Shown here piece by piece: positions 8,956-19,744 of a stretch of 64,000 nucleotides of DNA (the first letter of the stretch is position 1; each line of letters starts with the position of its first letter). The translations under genes were made by a program, and so were the position numbers. Under the pieces are notes generated by a model. It saw nothing but the letters and a program-made list of their open reading frames with translations, had not been told where the DNA came from and made no database searches. The stretch spans positions 62,001 through 126,000 of the forward strand of contig NZ_JACJRT010000007.1 of the NCBI RefSeq assembly GCF_014697415.1, in the 5' to 3' direction. The stretch is from Cyanobium sp. FACHB-13342 (GTDB taxonomy: Bacteria; Cyanobacteriota; Cyanobacteriia; PCC-6307; Cyanobiaceae).

Positions 8956-9893
8956 GCCATCCCCTCGGCCGCACCATCCGCCTGCCCGCGCCCCTGCAGC
9001 CCGGGGATCGGGTCCAGCTGGTGGCGGCCAGCTCGGCCCTGCTGGGGGAAGAGGCCCAGGCACGCCTCCAGGCCGGCATCGCCGTGCTGGAGGGTTGGGG
9101 GCTGCAGGTGGAGGGCGCCCCGCTGCAGGGTCGCCGGTGGGGATACCTGGCCGGCCGCGATCCGGAACGGCGCGGCGACCTGGAAGCGGCGGCCCGGCGG
9201 GGGGCGGAGCTGCTGGCCTGCGTGCGGGGGGGGTGGGGAGCCGCCCGCCTGCTGGAAGAGCCCCTGGGCCTGCCGCACCGCTGGCTGCTGGGCTTCTCCG
9301 ACGTCACCTCCCTGCTCTGGGCCCAGCTGGCCCAGGGCCGGGGCGGCGCCATCCACGGCCCCCTGCTCACCACCCTGGCCGCCGAGCCGGCCTGGAGCCA
9401 GGAGCGGCTGCAACGGCTGCTGTTCGGCGACCCCCTGGCCGACCTCCAAGGGGTGGGCTGGAGCGGCGGCACCGCCGCAGGCCCCCTACTGGCAGCCAAC
9501 CTCACGGTGGCCACCCACCTGCTGGGTACACCCCACCTGCCGGATCTGCGCGGCGCGATCCTGGTGCTGGAGGACGTGGGCGAGGCCCCGTACCGGATCG
9601 AGCGGATGCTCACCCACTGGCGCCTCAGTGGCGCCCTGCAGCAACTCGCAGGCATCGGTCTGGGTCAGTTCACCGATTGCGAGGACGCCCCACCTGAGGA
9701 TGCCCCTTGCACCGAACAGGATCTGGATCGCTTCAGCCTGGAGCAGGTGCTGCGCGAGCGCACGGCCGACCTCGGCGTGCCGGTGGTGAGTGGCCTGCCC
9801 GTCGGCCACGTCGCCGGCAATGCGGCCCTGCCCCTGGGGGCCTGGGCCGAACTCGACGGCGACCGGGGCCGGCTGCGGGTGCTGCCCAGCTGA
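8952..9893 (+). CDS. ldcA: LD-carboxypeptidase / MccF-like S66 peptidase
   Basis: The 313-residue product is an S66 serine peptidase. These enzymes cleave the terminal D-Ala from L,D-linked tetrapeptides in peptidoglycan recycling, or act on microcin-like substrates. Family marks are LQPGDRVQLVAASS at the N-terminus, the nucleophile Ser in LLGFSDVTSLLW, the catalytic Glu in LVLEDVGEAPYRIERML and the His in LPVGHVAGN. No signal peptide is present, so it is cytoplasmic. Its ATG overlaps the prenyltransferase stop, which indicates translational coupling, although the functions look unrelated. Confidence 0.92.
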   Translation: MSHPLGRTIRLPAPLQPGDRVQLVAASSALLGEEAQARLQAGIAVLEGWGLQVEGAPLQGRRWGYLAGRDPERRGDLEAAARRGAELLACVRGGWGAARLLEEPLGLPHRWLLGFSDVTSLLWAQLAQGRGGAIHGPLLTTLAAEPAWSQERLQRLLFGDPLADLQGVGWSGGTAAGPLLAANLTVATHLLGTPHLPDLRGAILVLEDVGEAPYRIERMLTHWRLSGALQQLAGIGLGQFTDCEDAPPEDAPCTEQDLDRFSLEQVLRERTADLGVPVVSGLPVGHVAGNAALPLGAWAELDGDRGRLRVLPS

Positions 9894-9906
9894 GCGCCCG
9901 AGCCGC

Positions 9907-10587
9907 TCAGCTCCGGCCCGCCAACACCGCTGCCGCCACGGTGAGATCGAAGGGCGTGGTGAGCTTGATGTTGGACGGGGGCGCCTCCAGCACCTGCACC
10001 GGCAGCCCCAGCCGTTCAAACAGGGCCGCGTCATCGGTGACGCTCCAGCCCTCCGCCGTGGCGGTGGCGTGGGCGGTGCGGAGCTGGGCCACCGGGAACC
10101 CCTGGGGGGTCTGGGCCGCCCAGAGCCCGCGACGATCCGGGGTGCCGGTGATCGTGCCCGTGCCATCCACCTGCTTGATCGTGTCGGTGACCGGGGTGGC
10201 CGCAATCACCGCTGCGCCCCCGCTCACGGCGGCGGCGCAGCGCTCCAGCAGGGCCGGCTCCACCAGGCAGCGGGCGCCGTCGTGGATGAGCACCCCCTCG
10301 GCCTCCGCCGGCAGGGCCGCCAGCCCGCGGCACACCGACTCCTGGCGGGTGTCCCCACCCAGAATCCAGCGCACGGGCCGGTCGGGACTGGCCGCCGCCA
10401 CGATCGCCGCGACCGCCTCCGCATCCACTAGCTGGCCGACGATGCCGATCCAATGAATGGCCGGACAGGCCAGGGCGGCGTCCAGGGTCCAGGCCAGCAC
10501 GGGCCGGCCCGCCACCGGCAGGAGCAACTTGTTGCCCTCGGCTCCCATGCGGCGGCCGCTACCGGCGGCGGCGATCAGCAAATGCAC
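9907..10587 (-). CDS. ispD: 2-C-methyl-D-erythritol 4-phosphate cytidylyltransferase
   Basis: IspD adds CMP to methylerythritol phosphate in the MEP isoprenoid pathway, the only isoprenoid route in cyanobacteria. The 226-residue product begins [20 protein letters not shown], with the Gly-rich nucleotide loop, then [22 protein letters not shown] and AAQTPQGF, and ends with [11 protein letters not shown], all conserved in IspD. I placed the start at GTG 10587. A longer start at 10632 would add 15 residues without homology. It is divergent from the next gene across a 72-base gap. Confidence 0.96.
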   Translation of the reverse strand: MHLLIAAAGSGRRMGAEGNKLLLPVAGRPVLAWTLDAALACPAIHWIGIVGQLVDAEAVAAIVAAASPDRPVRWILGGDTRQESVCRGLAALPAEAEGVLIHDGARCLVEPALLERCAAAVSGGAAVIAATPVTDTIKQVDGTGTITGTPDRRGLWAAQTPQGFPVAQLRTAHATATAEGWSVTDDAALFERLGLPVQVLEAPPSNIKLTTPFDLTVAAAVLAGRS

Positions 10588-10627
10588 AAGCGACTCCTGG
10601 TAAACGGGGCAAACCGGATTCGATCCA

Positions 10628-10633
10628 TACAAT
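10628..10633 (+). promoter_or_regulatory. Candidate -10 box (TACAAT)
   Basis: CCATACAATCAGG contains TACAAT 26 bases before the GT9-like start. Nearly the same octamer (CCATACAATC) precedes the thioredoxin gene at 38493-38498. No -35 element is evident. Confidence 0.4.
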
Positions 10634-10659
10634 CAGGCCGCCGAACCCGTGCCTTTGCG

Positions 10660-11499
10660 ATGCGCGCCCTGTTTCTGATTCCGGGCGGCAGCAGCCAGCA
10701 GCTGCAGAGTTTCGCCGCCGTGGCTGCGGTGGCCGACCAACTGGGGGCCGAAGTGCAGGTGGTCTGTCCACTTGCCGCCGTGCCCCTCTGGGGCCTGCAT
10801 CCAGCCGTGAACCGGGCCATGCCCTTTGCCTACGACCAGGCCACCCTGGCCGACTGGGCCAACCTGATGGGCTCGGTGCGGGAACCGGATTTCCAGCTGT
10901 GCATCAACCTGGCGCCCAGCCGGCAGATGGACCTGATGCTGTCGATGAGCCACATCCCCACCCGGGTGGCCGCGGCCGGCTTCTCGGCCACCGAGCGGAT
11001 CACTCCCGCACCAGGCGGCTGGCCCAACCAGGCCTTGGAGGCCTTCCTCCGACCGATCGGCTTGCGGCTGGATGCCGACACCTTCCGGCTGCCCCTGGCC
11101 CAGGCGGATCTGGAGGCGGCCGCAGCGGCCCTGCCCGCCGGGGATGGCCCGGTCCTGCTGCTGGCCCCATCCGGTGGCGCCGGCGACTGGCCCGCTGACC
11201 AATGGGCAGGCCTGCCGGCCGCGATCCGCAGCAAGCTGCCCAACCTGCGGACCCTGCCCGCCCTGCCCGCCAGCGCCAAGCTGCGCGGACGCGCGGCCCA
11301 GGTCGCCAGCGCCGATGTGGTGCTGGCCAGCGATCCGGTGGCGATCGAACTGGCCCTGCTGCTCGGCCTACCGCTCGTAGCCCTGGGCCGGGAAGCCGCC
11401 AGCCTGCCGAGCCGGGCCGGGGTTCAGGGCCTGGGCACGGCCACCAACCTGGCCCAGCTCGGCGCCCCCGAGGTGCTGGCCGCCTTGGGCCTGGGCTAG
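10660..11499 (+). CDS. Glycosyltransferase family 9-like (heptosyltransferase-like) protein
   Basis: The 279-residue product resembles shortened ADP-heptose:LPS heptosyltransferase-like (GT9) proteins. It has an N-terminal ALFLIPGGSSQQLQSFAAVAAVADQL start and a central LLLAPSGGAGDWPADQWAGL segment like the nucleotide-sugar region. Its C-terminal part (ASADVVLASDPVAIELALLLGLPLVALG) matches the GT9 recognition of donor and Ser/Asp positions. Several acceptor-binding features of true heptosyltransferases are not obvious to me, so its substrate is open. ATG 10660 starts right at the fold; the longer frame is antisense to ispD. Confidence 0.65.
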   Translation: MRALFLIPGGSSQQLQSFAAVAAVADQLGAEVQVVCPLAAVPLWGLHPAVNRAMPFAYDQATLADWANLMGSVREPDFQLCINLAPSRQMDLMLSMSHIPTRVAAAGFSATERITPAPGGWPNQALEAFLRPIGLRLDADTFRLPLAQADLEAAAAALPAGDGPVLLLAPSGGAGDWPADQWAGLPAAIRSKLPNLRTLPALPASAKLRGRAAQVASADVVLASDPVAIELALLLGLPLVALGREAASLPSRAGVQGLGTATNLAQLGAPEVLAALGLG

Positions 11500-11507
11500 C
11501 TCCGCCA

Positions 11508-11513
11508 TACGAT
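11508..11513 (+). promoter_or_regulatory. Candidate -10 box for fabG (TACGAT)
   Basis: CCATACGATC lies 25 bases before the fabG ATG and resembles the boxes at 10628 and 38493. No -35 is visible. Confidence 0.35.
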
Positions 11514-11538
11514 CACCGGCACTGCCGCCCGACCTGCG

Positions 11539-12291
11539 ATGTCCAGCTCCGCCCCCCTGGCCGGTCACGTCGCCCTGGTCACCGGTGCCAGCCGGGGCAT
11601 CGGCCGGGCCATCGCCCTGGAGTTGGGCGCCGCCGGAGCCCAGGTGGTGGTGAACTACGCCAGCTCGCCCGAGGCCGCCGAGGCTGTGGTGGACGCGATC
11701 ACGGCCAACGGAGGCCAGGCCTGGAGCCACCGGGCCAACGTGGCGGATGAAGCGGAGGTTGATGCCATGGTCAAGGCCGTGCTCGAGAAGGCCGGCCGAC
11801 TCGATGTGCTGGTCAACAACGCCGGCATCACCCGGGACGGGCTGCTGATGCGCATGAAAACCGCCGACTGGCAAAGCGTCATCGACCTCAACCTCACCGG
11901 CGTGTTCCTCTGCACCCGTGCCGTGAGCCGGGCCATGCTCAAGGCCCGCTCCGGCCGCATCATCAACATCACCTCGGTGGTGGCCTTGATGGGCAACCCC
12001 GGCCAGGCCAACTACAGCGCCGCCAAGGCCGGCGTGATCGGCCTCACCCGTAGCAATGCGGCGGAATTCGCCGCCCGGGGCGTCACCGTCAATGCGGTGG
12101 CCCCCGGCTTCATCGAGAGCGACATGACCGCCGAGCTCGAGAAGGAGCCGATCCTGGCGGCCATTCCCATGGGTCGGATGGGCAGCGCCGCCGAGGTGGC
12201 CGGTGCCGTGCGCTTCCTGGCCGCCGATCCCGCCGCCGCCTACATCACCGGCCAGGTGCTGCAGGTGGATGGCGGCATGGTGATGCGGTAA
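11539..12291 (+). CDS. fabG: 3-oxoacyl-[acyl-carrier-protein] reductase
   Basis: FabG is the NADPH-dependent reductase of type II fatty-acid elongation. The 250-residue product is a classical short-chain dehydrogenase. It has the cofactor loop TGASRGIG at 15-22, [14 protein letters not shown], the catalytic Ser146 (NITSVV) and the Y159-SAA-K163 pair. It ends [11 protein letters not shown], as FabG proteins do. The length and GITRDGLL motif favour FabG over other SDRs. It stands alone, not in a fab cluster. Confidence 0.95.
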   Translation: MSSSAPLAGHVALVTGASRGIGRAIALELGAAGAQVVVNYASSPEAAEAVVDAITANGGQAWSHRANVADEAEVDAMVKAVLEKAGRLDVLVNNAGITRDGLLMRMKTADWQSVIDLNLTGVFLCTRAVSRAMLKARSGRIINITSVVALMGNPGQANYSAAKAGVIGLTRSNAAEFAARGVTVNAVAPGFIESDMTAELEKEPILAAIPMGRMGSAAEVAGAVRFLAADPAAAYITGQVLQVDGGMVMR

Positions 12292-12311
12292 CCCTTCCAA
12301 CCAGGAGCGAA

Positions 12312-14356
<2,045 letters not shown>

Positions 14357-14359
14357 GGC

Positions 14360-14536
14360 TCAGAGGGAGCTCACCAACCGGGCGTGGATGCGGCAAACCG
14401 TGAGGGCCTGGGGTGGGGGGCTGCTGCAGAGCTTTCCCAGTTCCCGGTTGAGCGCCTGCACCTGGTTGACGTGAAAGCTGCTGATCGGAATGGTGAGCAC
14501 CACCAGGCTCAACAGCGCCAGGGGTGATTGGGTCAT
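14360..14536 (-). CDS. Small hypothetical protein with N-terminal hydrophobic segment
   Basis: This 58-residue product is not from a family I can name. It begins MTQSPLALLSLVVLTIPISSF, a hydrophobic stretch that could be a membrane anchor or signal peptide. It continues with a short polar region containing QALNRELGKLC and two Cys residues (C about 37 and C about 49) that could pair outside the cytoplasm. ATG 14536 was chosen over an upstream alternative at 14560. It converges on groEL with 3 bases between the stops. Confidence 0.55.
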   Translation of the reverse strand: MTQSPLALLSLVVLTIPISSFHVNQVQALNRELGKLCSSPPPQALTVCRIHARLVSSL

Positions 14537-14601
14537 GGCGGCCTCCTGCCCTGCCCCCATCCGTCGCGGGAGCCACTGCCCCCTTCAGTGTGCAGCGCAG
14601 T

Positions 14602-15267
14602 TCAACACGCCGCCACGTAGGCCGCCACCTGGAGATCGACGCCAGTGATGGCCGTGCCCACCACCACGGCATCGGCACCGGCGGCGAGGGCCTGCCCAAC
14701 CTGCTGGGGGCTGGCAATGCCGCCTTCGCAGATGAGGCTCACCGCCTCCGGCAGCTGCTGCCGGAGCAGGGGCAGCAGCTCCCAGGCGGGGGGCCGCTGG
14801 CCCGCCGTGGCTTCGGTGTAGCCATAGAGGGTGGTTCCCACCCAGTCGCAGCCGAGGGCGGCGGCTCGCAGGCCATTGGCCAGGGAGTCGACATCGGCCA
14901 TCAGCGGGGCCCCCAGCTCCCGCCGGGCCCGCTGGATCAACGCCTCCAATGCCTCACCGCCAGGTCGGAATCGCTCGGTGGCATCGATCGCGACCACATC
15001 GGCCCCGGCCCCCCACACCGCCCGAATCTCCTCCCAGCCAGGGGTGATGTAAACGGAGCTGTCCGGATAGGTGCGCTTCCACAGCCCCACGATCAGGGCC
15101 CCCGGGCAGCGGCGCCGCACGGCACCGATGTGTTCGGGGCTCTCCAGCCGCACCCCGGTGGCGCCATTGCGCAGGCTGGCCTCCGCCATGGCGGCGATCA
15201 CATCGGGATCGCGCATGGGGGAGCCCTCGGGGGCCTGCACCGACACGATCAGTCCGGAGGGTTTCAC
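14602..15267 (-). CDS. nanE: N-acetylmannosamine-6-phosphate 2-epimerase
   Basis: NanE converts ManNAc-6-P to GlcNAc-6-P, feeding amino sugars into wall precursors. The 221-residue TIM-barrel product begins GLIVSVQAPEGSPMRDPDVIAAMA. It has GATGVRLESPEHI, LIVGLWKRTY, VVAIDAT and the C-terminal phosphate-binding ICEGGIASPQQ and GADAVVVGTAIT. The start is GTG 15267, directly abutting the stop of the upstream gene. No nanA, nanK or sialate transporter is in the window, so the role is more likely amino-sugar recycling than sialic acid use. Confidence 0.88.
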   Translation of the reverse strand: MKPSGLIVSVQAPEGSPMRDPDVIAAMAEASLRNGATGVRLESPEHIGAVRRRCPGALIVGLWKRTYPDSSVYITPGWEEIRAVWGAGADVVAIDATERFRPGGEALEALIQRARRELGAPLMADVDSLANGLRAAALGCDWVGTTLYGYTEATAGQRPPAWELLPLLRQQLPEAVSLICEGGIASPQQVGQALAAGADAVVVGTAITGVDLQVAAYVAAC

Positions 15268-15693
15268 TCAGCTGGCCAGGGGGAAGGGGTCGGCCGCGGA
15301 GCCCACGCCGGCGGGGCCATCGGCCTCCAGCTCCTCGGCATCGGGCAACCAGGCCCGCAAGGGCTGGAGCGAGGGCGGCGCCGGTGCGGCGGCACCCCCC
15401 GGCACCACGCGGAGCTGGGGCCACACGCGAGCGGGCTGGGCAACGGGCTGCGGCAGGCGGCTGGGGGTCTGCTGAAGCCCGGCCCGATCCTGCAGCCAAG
15501 CGGCCGCATCCGCCCCCTGACTGGCGAGCAGGGGGCCTGCAATCAAGGCGTCCAGGGCGACCAGGCCTCGGCGGTGCACCCACTGCTGCACCAGCCGTTC
15601 GGCCATGGGCTGGTCCCGTTCGGCCACCGCCGCCAGCAGACGATCCGCCAGGTCGGGACGGGCTGGCGGGGGAAAACTGGGGGGCTGGGTCAC
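15268..15693 (-). CDS. Hypothetical protein, Pro/Ala-rich C-terminus
   Basis: I cannot assign this 141-residue protein. The N-terminal half (about 10-70) looks helical and folded (ADRLLAAVAERDQPMAERLVQQWVHRRG, then ALIAGPLLASQG). The C-terminal half is Pro/Ala-rich and probably disordered. No membrane segment is evident. The start is GTG 15693. Its TGA is followed directly by the nanE GTG, so the two are very likely cotranscribed and possibly coupled. Confidence 0.55.
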   Translation of the reverse strand: MTQPPSFPPPARPDLADRLLAAVAERDQPMAERLVQQWVHRRGLVALDALIAGPLLASQGADAAAWLQDRAGLQQTPSRLPQPVAQPARVWPQLRVVPGGAAAPAPPSLQPLRAWLPDAEELEADGPAGVGSAADPFPLAS

Positions 15694-15704
15694 GGGAGGG
15701 CTGG

Positions 15705-16580
15705 CTAGGTGAGCTTGCGATCCAGAAGGGGCCGGATCAGCAGGAACAACCCGGCGGCCAACAGGGCGAGCACCCCCAGACAGGTGGCGCTGCTGAGCTG
15801 GCCGTAGGGGGCCTCCAGCACCACGGCGGTGAGGGAGACCTGTCCGGCGTAGGCGGCACGAATCGGTTCAATCGCGAAGGTAAGGGGATTCAGGGCCGCT
15901 AGCCAGCCCAGCCAGGCCGGCATGAACGACAACGGGGCCAAGGCGGTGCTGGCAAACAGCAGGGGCAGGTTGGCCACGAAGATCACCGCAATCAGCTCAA
16001 TGTGGCCCGGCAGGGCAAAAGCCAGCCCCAGGCTCAGGGCCGTCACAGCGAACACCAGCAGCAACAGGGTGACCAGCACCAGCAGCAGTCCGGCGCCCCC
16101 CGGCCAGCCGTAACCGAGCAGGGCCGCCGTGCCCATGATGGCCAGGCTCTGCACCAGGCTCAGTGACGTGATGTAGAGCACGGAGGCGAACACAATCGAG
16201 CTGCGCGAGCGCAGGGGGGCCACCAGCAGGCGGTTGAGGAAGCCGAATTCCCGGTCAAACATCACCGGCAGGCCCGCATTGAGAGCGGCACTGAAGGCGG
16301 TGAACACAATCACCCCGGCCCCGAGGAAGCGCCCGTAACTGGTCCCCCCCGGCAGCAGCCCGGCGGGCGCCTTGGCGAACAGGGCCCCGAACAGCACCAA
16401 CCAGATCAGCGGCTGCAACACCCCCGCCACCAGGGTGGAAGGACGCCGTTGCAGCTGCACGAACAGCCGCCGGGTGAGGGCGAAGGTTTCCTGGCTGATC
16501 TCAGCCCAAGCGGAGGCCTCGGGCGGGGAACCCGGAGCGGGATCGCGAACTGGGGGAGGGGCGGGAAGGGTGGTGGTCAT
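15705..16580 (-). CDS. ABC-2 type transporter permease
   Basis: The 291-residue product is an ABC-2 permease of the DrrB type. A Pro-rich cytoplasmic leader precedes about six membrane helices. It carries the ABC-2 region PVMFDREFGFLNRLLVAPLRSRSSI and a final NPLTFAIEPIRAAYAG. The start at ATG 16580 overlaps the ATPase stop as TGATG; a GTG three bases earlier is also possible. It forms an exporter with the upstream ATPase. The substrate is unknown. Its place directly after ctaA-ctaB suggests a link to heme A or oxidase assembly, but that is inference. Confidence 0.9.
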   Translation of the reverse strand: MTTTLPAPPPVRDPAPGSPPEASAWAEISQETFALTRRLFVQLQRRPSTLVAGVLQPLIWLVLFGALFAKAPAGLLPGGTSYGRFLGAGVIVFTAFSAALNAGLPVMFDREFGFLNRLLVAPLRSRSSIVFASVLYITSLSLVQSLAIMGTAALLGYGWPGGAGLLLVLVTLLLLVFAVTALSLGLAFALPGHIELIAVIFVANLPLLFASTALAPLSFMPAWLGWLAALNPLTFAIEPIRAAYAGQVSLTAVVLEAPYGQLSSATCLGVLALLAAGLFLLIRPLLDRKLT

Positions 16581-17602
16581 CACATGCTCGCTTTGCGTTC
16601 GGCCTTGGGATCGCGGCTGCCGGCTACGGCCAGCTCCGCATCCATCAAGGTGCGGCCCGTGGCCTGGAGATAGACATCATCGAGGCTGGGGCGGCTCTGG
16701 GCCAGGGCGAACACCGGCAGGTCGGCCGCGGCCAGCTGGCGACGCAGCTGCTCGATCACACCGTCGTGCTCGATCACCAGGTTGAGGGAATAGCCCTGGG
16801 CCTGGTTGACCACCACCTGGCGCACCCCTGGGCAGGCATTCAGGATGCCCTGCACCCGGGCCGCCTCAGCGGCATCGCTGAACTCCCGCACCCGCAGGGT
16901 GACGCGATCGCCCCCCAGGGCCGCCTTGAGTGCCGAGGGTGCCCCGGCTGCGATCACCTTGCCGGCCTCGATGATCGCCAGGTGGTCGGCCAGGGCATCC
17001 ACCTCCTCGAGGTAGTGGCTGCTCAGCAACACGGTGGTGCCACCGTCGCGCAACTGGCGCAGCACGCCCCAAATGGCGGCGCGGCTTTCAATATCGAGGC
17101 CCACGGTGGGTTCATCCAGCACCAGCACCTGGGGGCGGTGCAGCAGGCCGGCGGCCAGATCCAACCGGCGCCGCATGCCCCCCGAATAGCCGCCGCAGCG
17201 GCGGTCGATCCAGTCGGCCATGCCGAGGAGCTCGATCAACTCGGCGATCCGCTGGTTCCGGGCAGCGGAGGGCAGGTGATAGAGATCGCCCTGGAGCTGC
17301 AGCAATTCCCGGCCGGTGAGGATCTTGTCGATCGCCACCTCCTGGGCCACGTAGCCCAGCAGACGCCGTACCGCCCGCGGATCGGCTAGGGCATCCACCC
17401 CTCCCACCCGCGCGCTGCCACTGTCGGGGGCCAGCAGGGTGCAGAGGATGCGGAGGGTTGTGGTCTTGCCGGCGCCGTTGGGACCCAGCAGGCCATAAAG
17501 GCTGCCGGCCGGAACCTGGAGGGAAAGGCCATCGAGGGCCACCACCCCCTGACCTCCCTTGCGCCCCCCATAGCGCTTGCAGAGCTGCTGCAGTTCGATC
17601 AC
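16580..17602 (-). CDS. ABC transporter ATP-binding protein (DrrA-like)
   Basis: This is the ATPase partner of the ABC-2 permease that follows. The 340-residue product has Walker A GPNGAGKTT near residue 37, the signature YSGGMRRRLD, Walker B VLVLDEPTVGLD and the switch LLSSHYLEEV. A C-terminal DrrA-type extension of about 110 residues ends with SLDDVYLQATGR. I favour GTG 17602, where the ABC fold begins (IELQQLCKRYGG). TTG 17620, immediately after the ctaB stop, would add six residues. The close packing with ctaB implies one transcript. Confidence 0.92.
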   Translation of the reverse strand: MIELQQLCKRYGGRKGGQGVVALDGLSLQVPAGSLYGLLGPNGAGKTTTLRILCTLLAPDSGSARVGGVDALADPRAVRRLLGYVAQEVAIDKILTGRELLQLQGDLYHLPSAARNQRIAELIELLGMADWIDRRCGGYSGGMRRRLDLAAGLLHRPQVLVLDEPTVGLDIESRAAIWGVLRQLRDGGTTVLLSSHYLEEVDALADHLAIIEAGKVIAAGAPSALKAALGGDRVTLRVREFSDAAEAARVQGILNACPGVRQVVVNQAQGYSLNLVIEHDGVIEQLRRQLAAADLPVFALAQSRPSLDDVYLQATGRTLMDAELAVAGSRDPKAERKASM

Positions 17603-17620
17603 CGAGCCAGGCCGCCCCAA

Positions 17621-18616
17621 TCAGCCGACCAATGTAGGCAGCGCCGCCAGCGGGACGCTGAACAGGTCTGGCCCCAGCAGGGACGCCTGGGGAAGACGGG
17701 CCAGCAGCAACAGCAGGCAGATGCCGAAAAGATAGAAGATCGACCAGCGGAACAGGGCGCGGGCCCGCTGGGGGTCATTGGGCTGGGCCCGCAGCCGGGA
17801 GCTGAGCTGCAGCAGACGCCCGTTGAAGGGCAACACCATCAGGCCGTAAAGCAGGCCCCCACTGGGTAGGGCAAACACCCCCAGCAGGCTGAAGGCCACC
17901 GTGGCCCAGGCGTAGTGGCTGATGGCCCGGGTGGTGACCACCACTCCTTTCACCACCGGCAGCATCGGAATACCCACCGAGCGGTAGTCGTCCTTCAGGA
18001 GCAGGGCCAGAGCCCAGAAATGGGCCGGGGTCCAGAGCATCACGAGGGAGAACAACCACCACGACGACCAGCCCAGGCCACCGGTGGCCGCAGCCGCCCC
18101 CACCAGGGGCGGGATCGCCCCAGCCACGCCGCCGATGACGATGTTCTGGGTGGTGCGGGGCTTGAGCAGGGCCGTGTAGAGCAGCACATAGCTGCACAGC
18201 CCCAGCAACGACAGGCTGGCGGCCAGGGGATTGACCCCGATCACCAGCACGGCCACCGAAAGGAGCGTGAGCCCGATGGCCAGGGCAAAGGCCTGGCGCT
18301 GGGCCAGCCGTCCCGAGGGCAGGGCGCGGCGGCTGGTGCGCTGCATGCGGCCGTCGAGCTCCTGCTCCCACAGGCAATTGAGCACCCCAGCTGCGGCCGA
18401 GGCCAGGCTGCCGCCCACCAGGGTGCAGGCAATGGTGCCCGCACTGGGGGAGCCGCCGGCGCTGAGCGCCATCCCCCCCAGGGTGGTGGCCAGCAGGAGG
18501 GGGATCAGCCGGGGCTTGGCCACCTCGAGCCAGGCCGGCAATTTCACCGAAGGGCGGATCGCCGGGGCCGCCGCAGGGGCGAGCGCAACCGAGGCTGGAA
18601 CCGTTGCACTAACCAT
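17621..18616 (-). CDS. ctaB: Protoheme IX farnesyltransferase (heme O synthase)
   Basis: CtaB attaches a farnesyl group to heme B to make heme O, the first step to heme A for cytochrome oxidase. The 331-residue product is a UbiA-fold membrane protein with about nine helices. Family marks are [59 protein letters not shown] and [29 protein letters not shown] 18616 gives the normal size and overlaps the end of ctaA by 8 bases. It is cotranscribed with ctaA upstream and the ABC exporter downstream. Confidence 0.97.
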   Translation of the reverse strand: MVSATVPASVALAPAAAPAIRPSVKLPAWLEVAKPRLIPLLLATTLGGMALSAGGSPSAGTIACTLVGGSLASAAAGVLNCLWEQELDGRMQRTSRRALPSGRLAQRQAFALAIGLTLLSVAVLVIGVNPLAASLSLLGLCSYVLLYTALLKPRTTQNIVIGGVAGAIPPLVGAAAATGGLGWSSWWLFSLVMLWTPAHFWALALLLKDDYRSVGIPMLPVVKGVVVTTRAISHYAWATVAFSLLGVFALPSGGLLYGLMVLPFNGRLLQLSSRLRAQPNDPQRARALFRWSIFYLFGICLLLLLARLPQASLLGPDLFSVPLAALPTLVG

Positions 18617-19547
18617 GGACCACCTCGGAGGAGAGACGCGACCGCTCACGGCCGCCAAGGGAACGGGCCAGCACCGCCGCGAGCAGGCCCACCAGCAGGG
18701 CTGCGCTGAGCTGATGGGCAATCGTCACCAGCGGGGCATCGAGCTGGAGACGCAAGGTCCAGATCCCCAACGCCACCTGAACAGCCACCAGGGCCGCAGC
18801 GGCATGGGCGAGAAGGGGCAGCTGGCCCAGGCCCTCGGGCAGGAAGGGGGTGGTGGCTGCCAGCGCCAGCACCGCCAGGGCGGCGGGCATGGCCAGCTGG
18901 CGATGGGCCAGCAGCCACTGGCAACCGCTTCCGGAGCTGAAGCACTGGTCAGCAGCCCACTGGCTGGCCATCGAGCCCCCCAGCAGGCATTGGGCCAGCA
19001 CCAGCACCAGGGCGAACCCAGCCAAGGCCAACCACCACAGTGGCGGGGCCTGGAGATGGCGGCCCACCATGGCCAGTCGCTGGTACAGGCCACTGGTGAG
19101 AGCCACCAGCAGCAGGGCCGTTGCGAGATGGGCCGTGACCAGGGGAGCCGCCAGGAGCTGGGTCACGGTGAGGGCTCCCAGGCCACCCTGCACGGCCACC
19201 ATCAGCAGGGCCGCACTGGCGGCCCAGGGCAGCCACCCCGGCAGTTGCCGGCGTCCGATCCAGCTGGTGCCGGTCAGAACCAGCAGGGCCACCCCCACCA
19301 CGAAGGCATCCAGCCGGTGGAACCACTCCAAAAAAACCTGGAGATTCATCTGATGGCCGGGCAGGAGGCGGCCGTAACAGAGGGGCCAATCGGGACAGGC
19401 CAGACCGGCCTCCATCACCCGGGTAGCTCCGCCGATGGCCACCAGGGCCACCAGGGCCACCACCAGGTGGGAGGCGAGCAGGGCCAGTCGCTGGCGCAGC
19501 AGGGTGCCCGGGAGGGGATTGGACTCTGGCTGCAGAGGGGCCGCCAT
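18609..19547 (-). CDS. ctaA: Heme A synthase (COX15/CtaA)
   Basis: CtaA oxidises the C8 methyl of heme O to the formyl group of heme A. The 312-residue product has eight predicted membrane helices. Conserved parts include [30 protein letters not shown] and AHLATALLL in the first half, and AHRQLAM and [10 protein letters not shown] in the second, with His residues in the heme-ligand positions. ATG 19547 begins just before the first helix; an upstream frame to 19619 lacks family sequence. It is divergent from ctaC across about 200 bases, which presumably hold both promoters. Confidence 0.96.
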   Translation of the reverse strand: MAAPLQPESNPLPGTLLRQRLALLASHLVVALVALVAIGGATRVMEAGLACPDWPLCYGRLLPGHQMNLQVFLEWFHRLDAFVVGVALLVLTGTSWIGRRQLPGWLPWAASAALLMVAVQGGLGALTVTQLLAAPLVTAHLATALLLVALTSGLYQRLAMVGRHLQAPPLWWLALAGFALVLVLAQCLLGGSMASQWAADQCFSSGSGCQWLLAHRQLAMPAALAVLALAATTPFLPEGLGQLPLLAHAAAALVAVQVALGIWTLRLQLDAPLVTIAHQLSAALLVGLLAAVLARSLGGRERSRLSSEVVHG

Positions 19548-19744
19548 GGCGGTGACTGTCCCTGGGTTGGCTGACAAGTTAGCCAGGTTGTTCAAAACGG
19601 GGGATGGGCAATCCCGCACATCTCAAACCTGAAACATCGCCCCTCAGGAGAAGCGTCCGAGGCGTTGATTTGCCAACCAAAACAACGTTCACCACGCACC
19701 ACAGCCCCTCCCCTCATAGGCTGTCCGCACGCGCCACGTGCACC

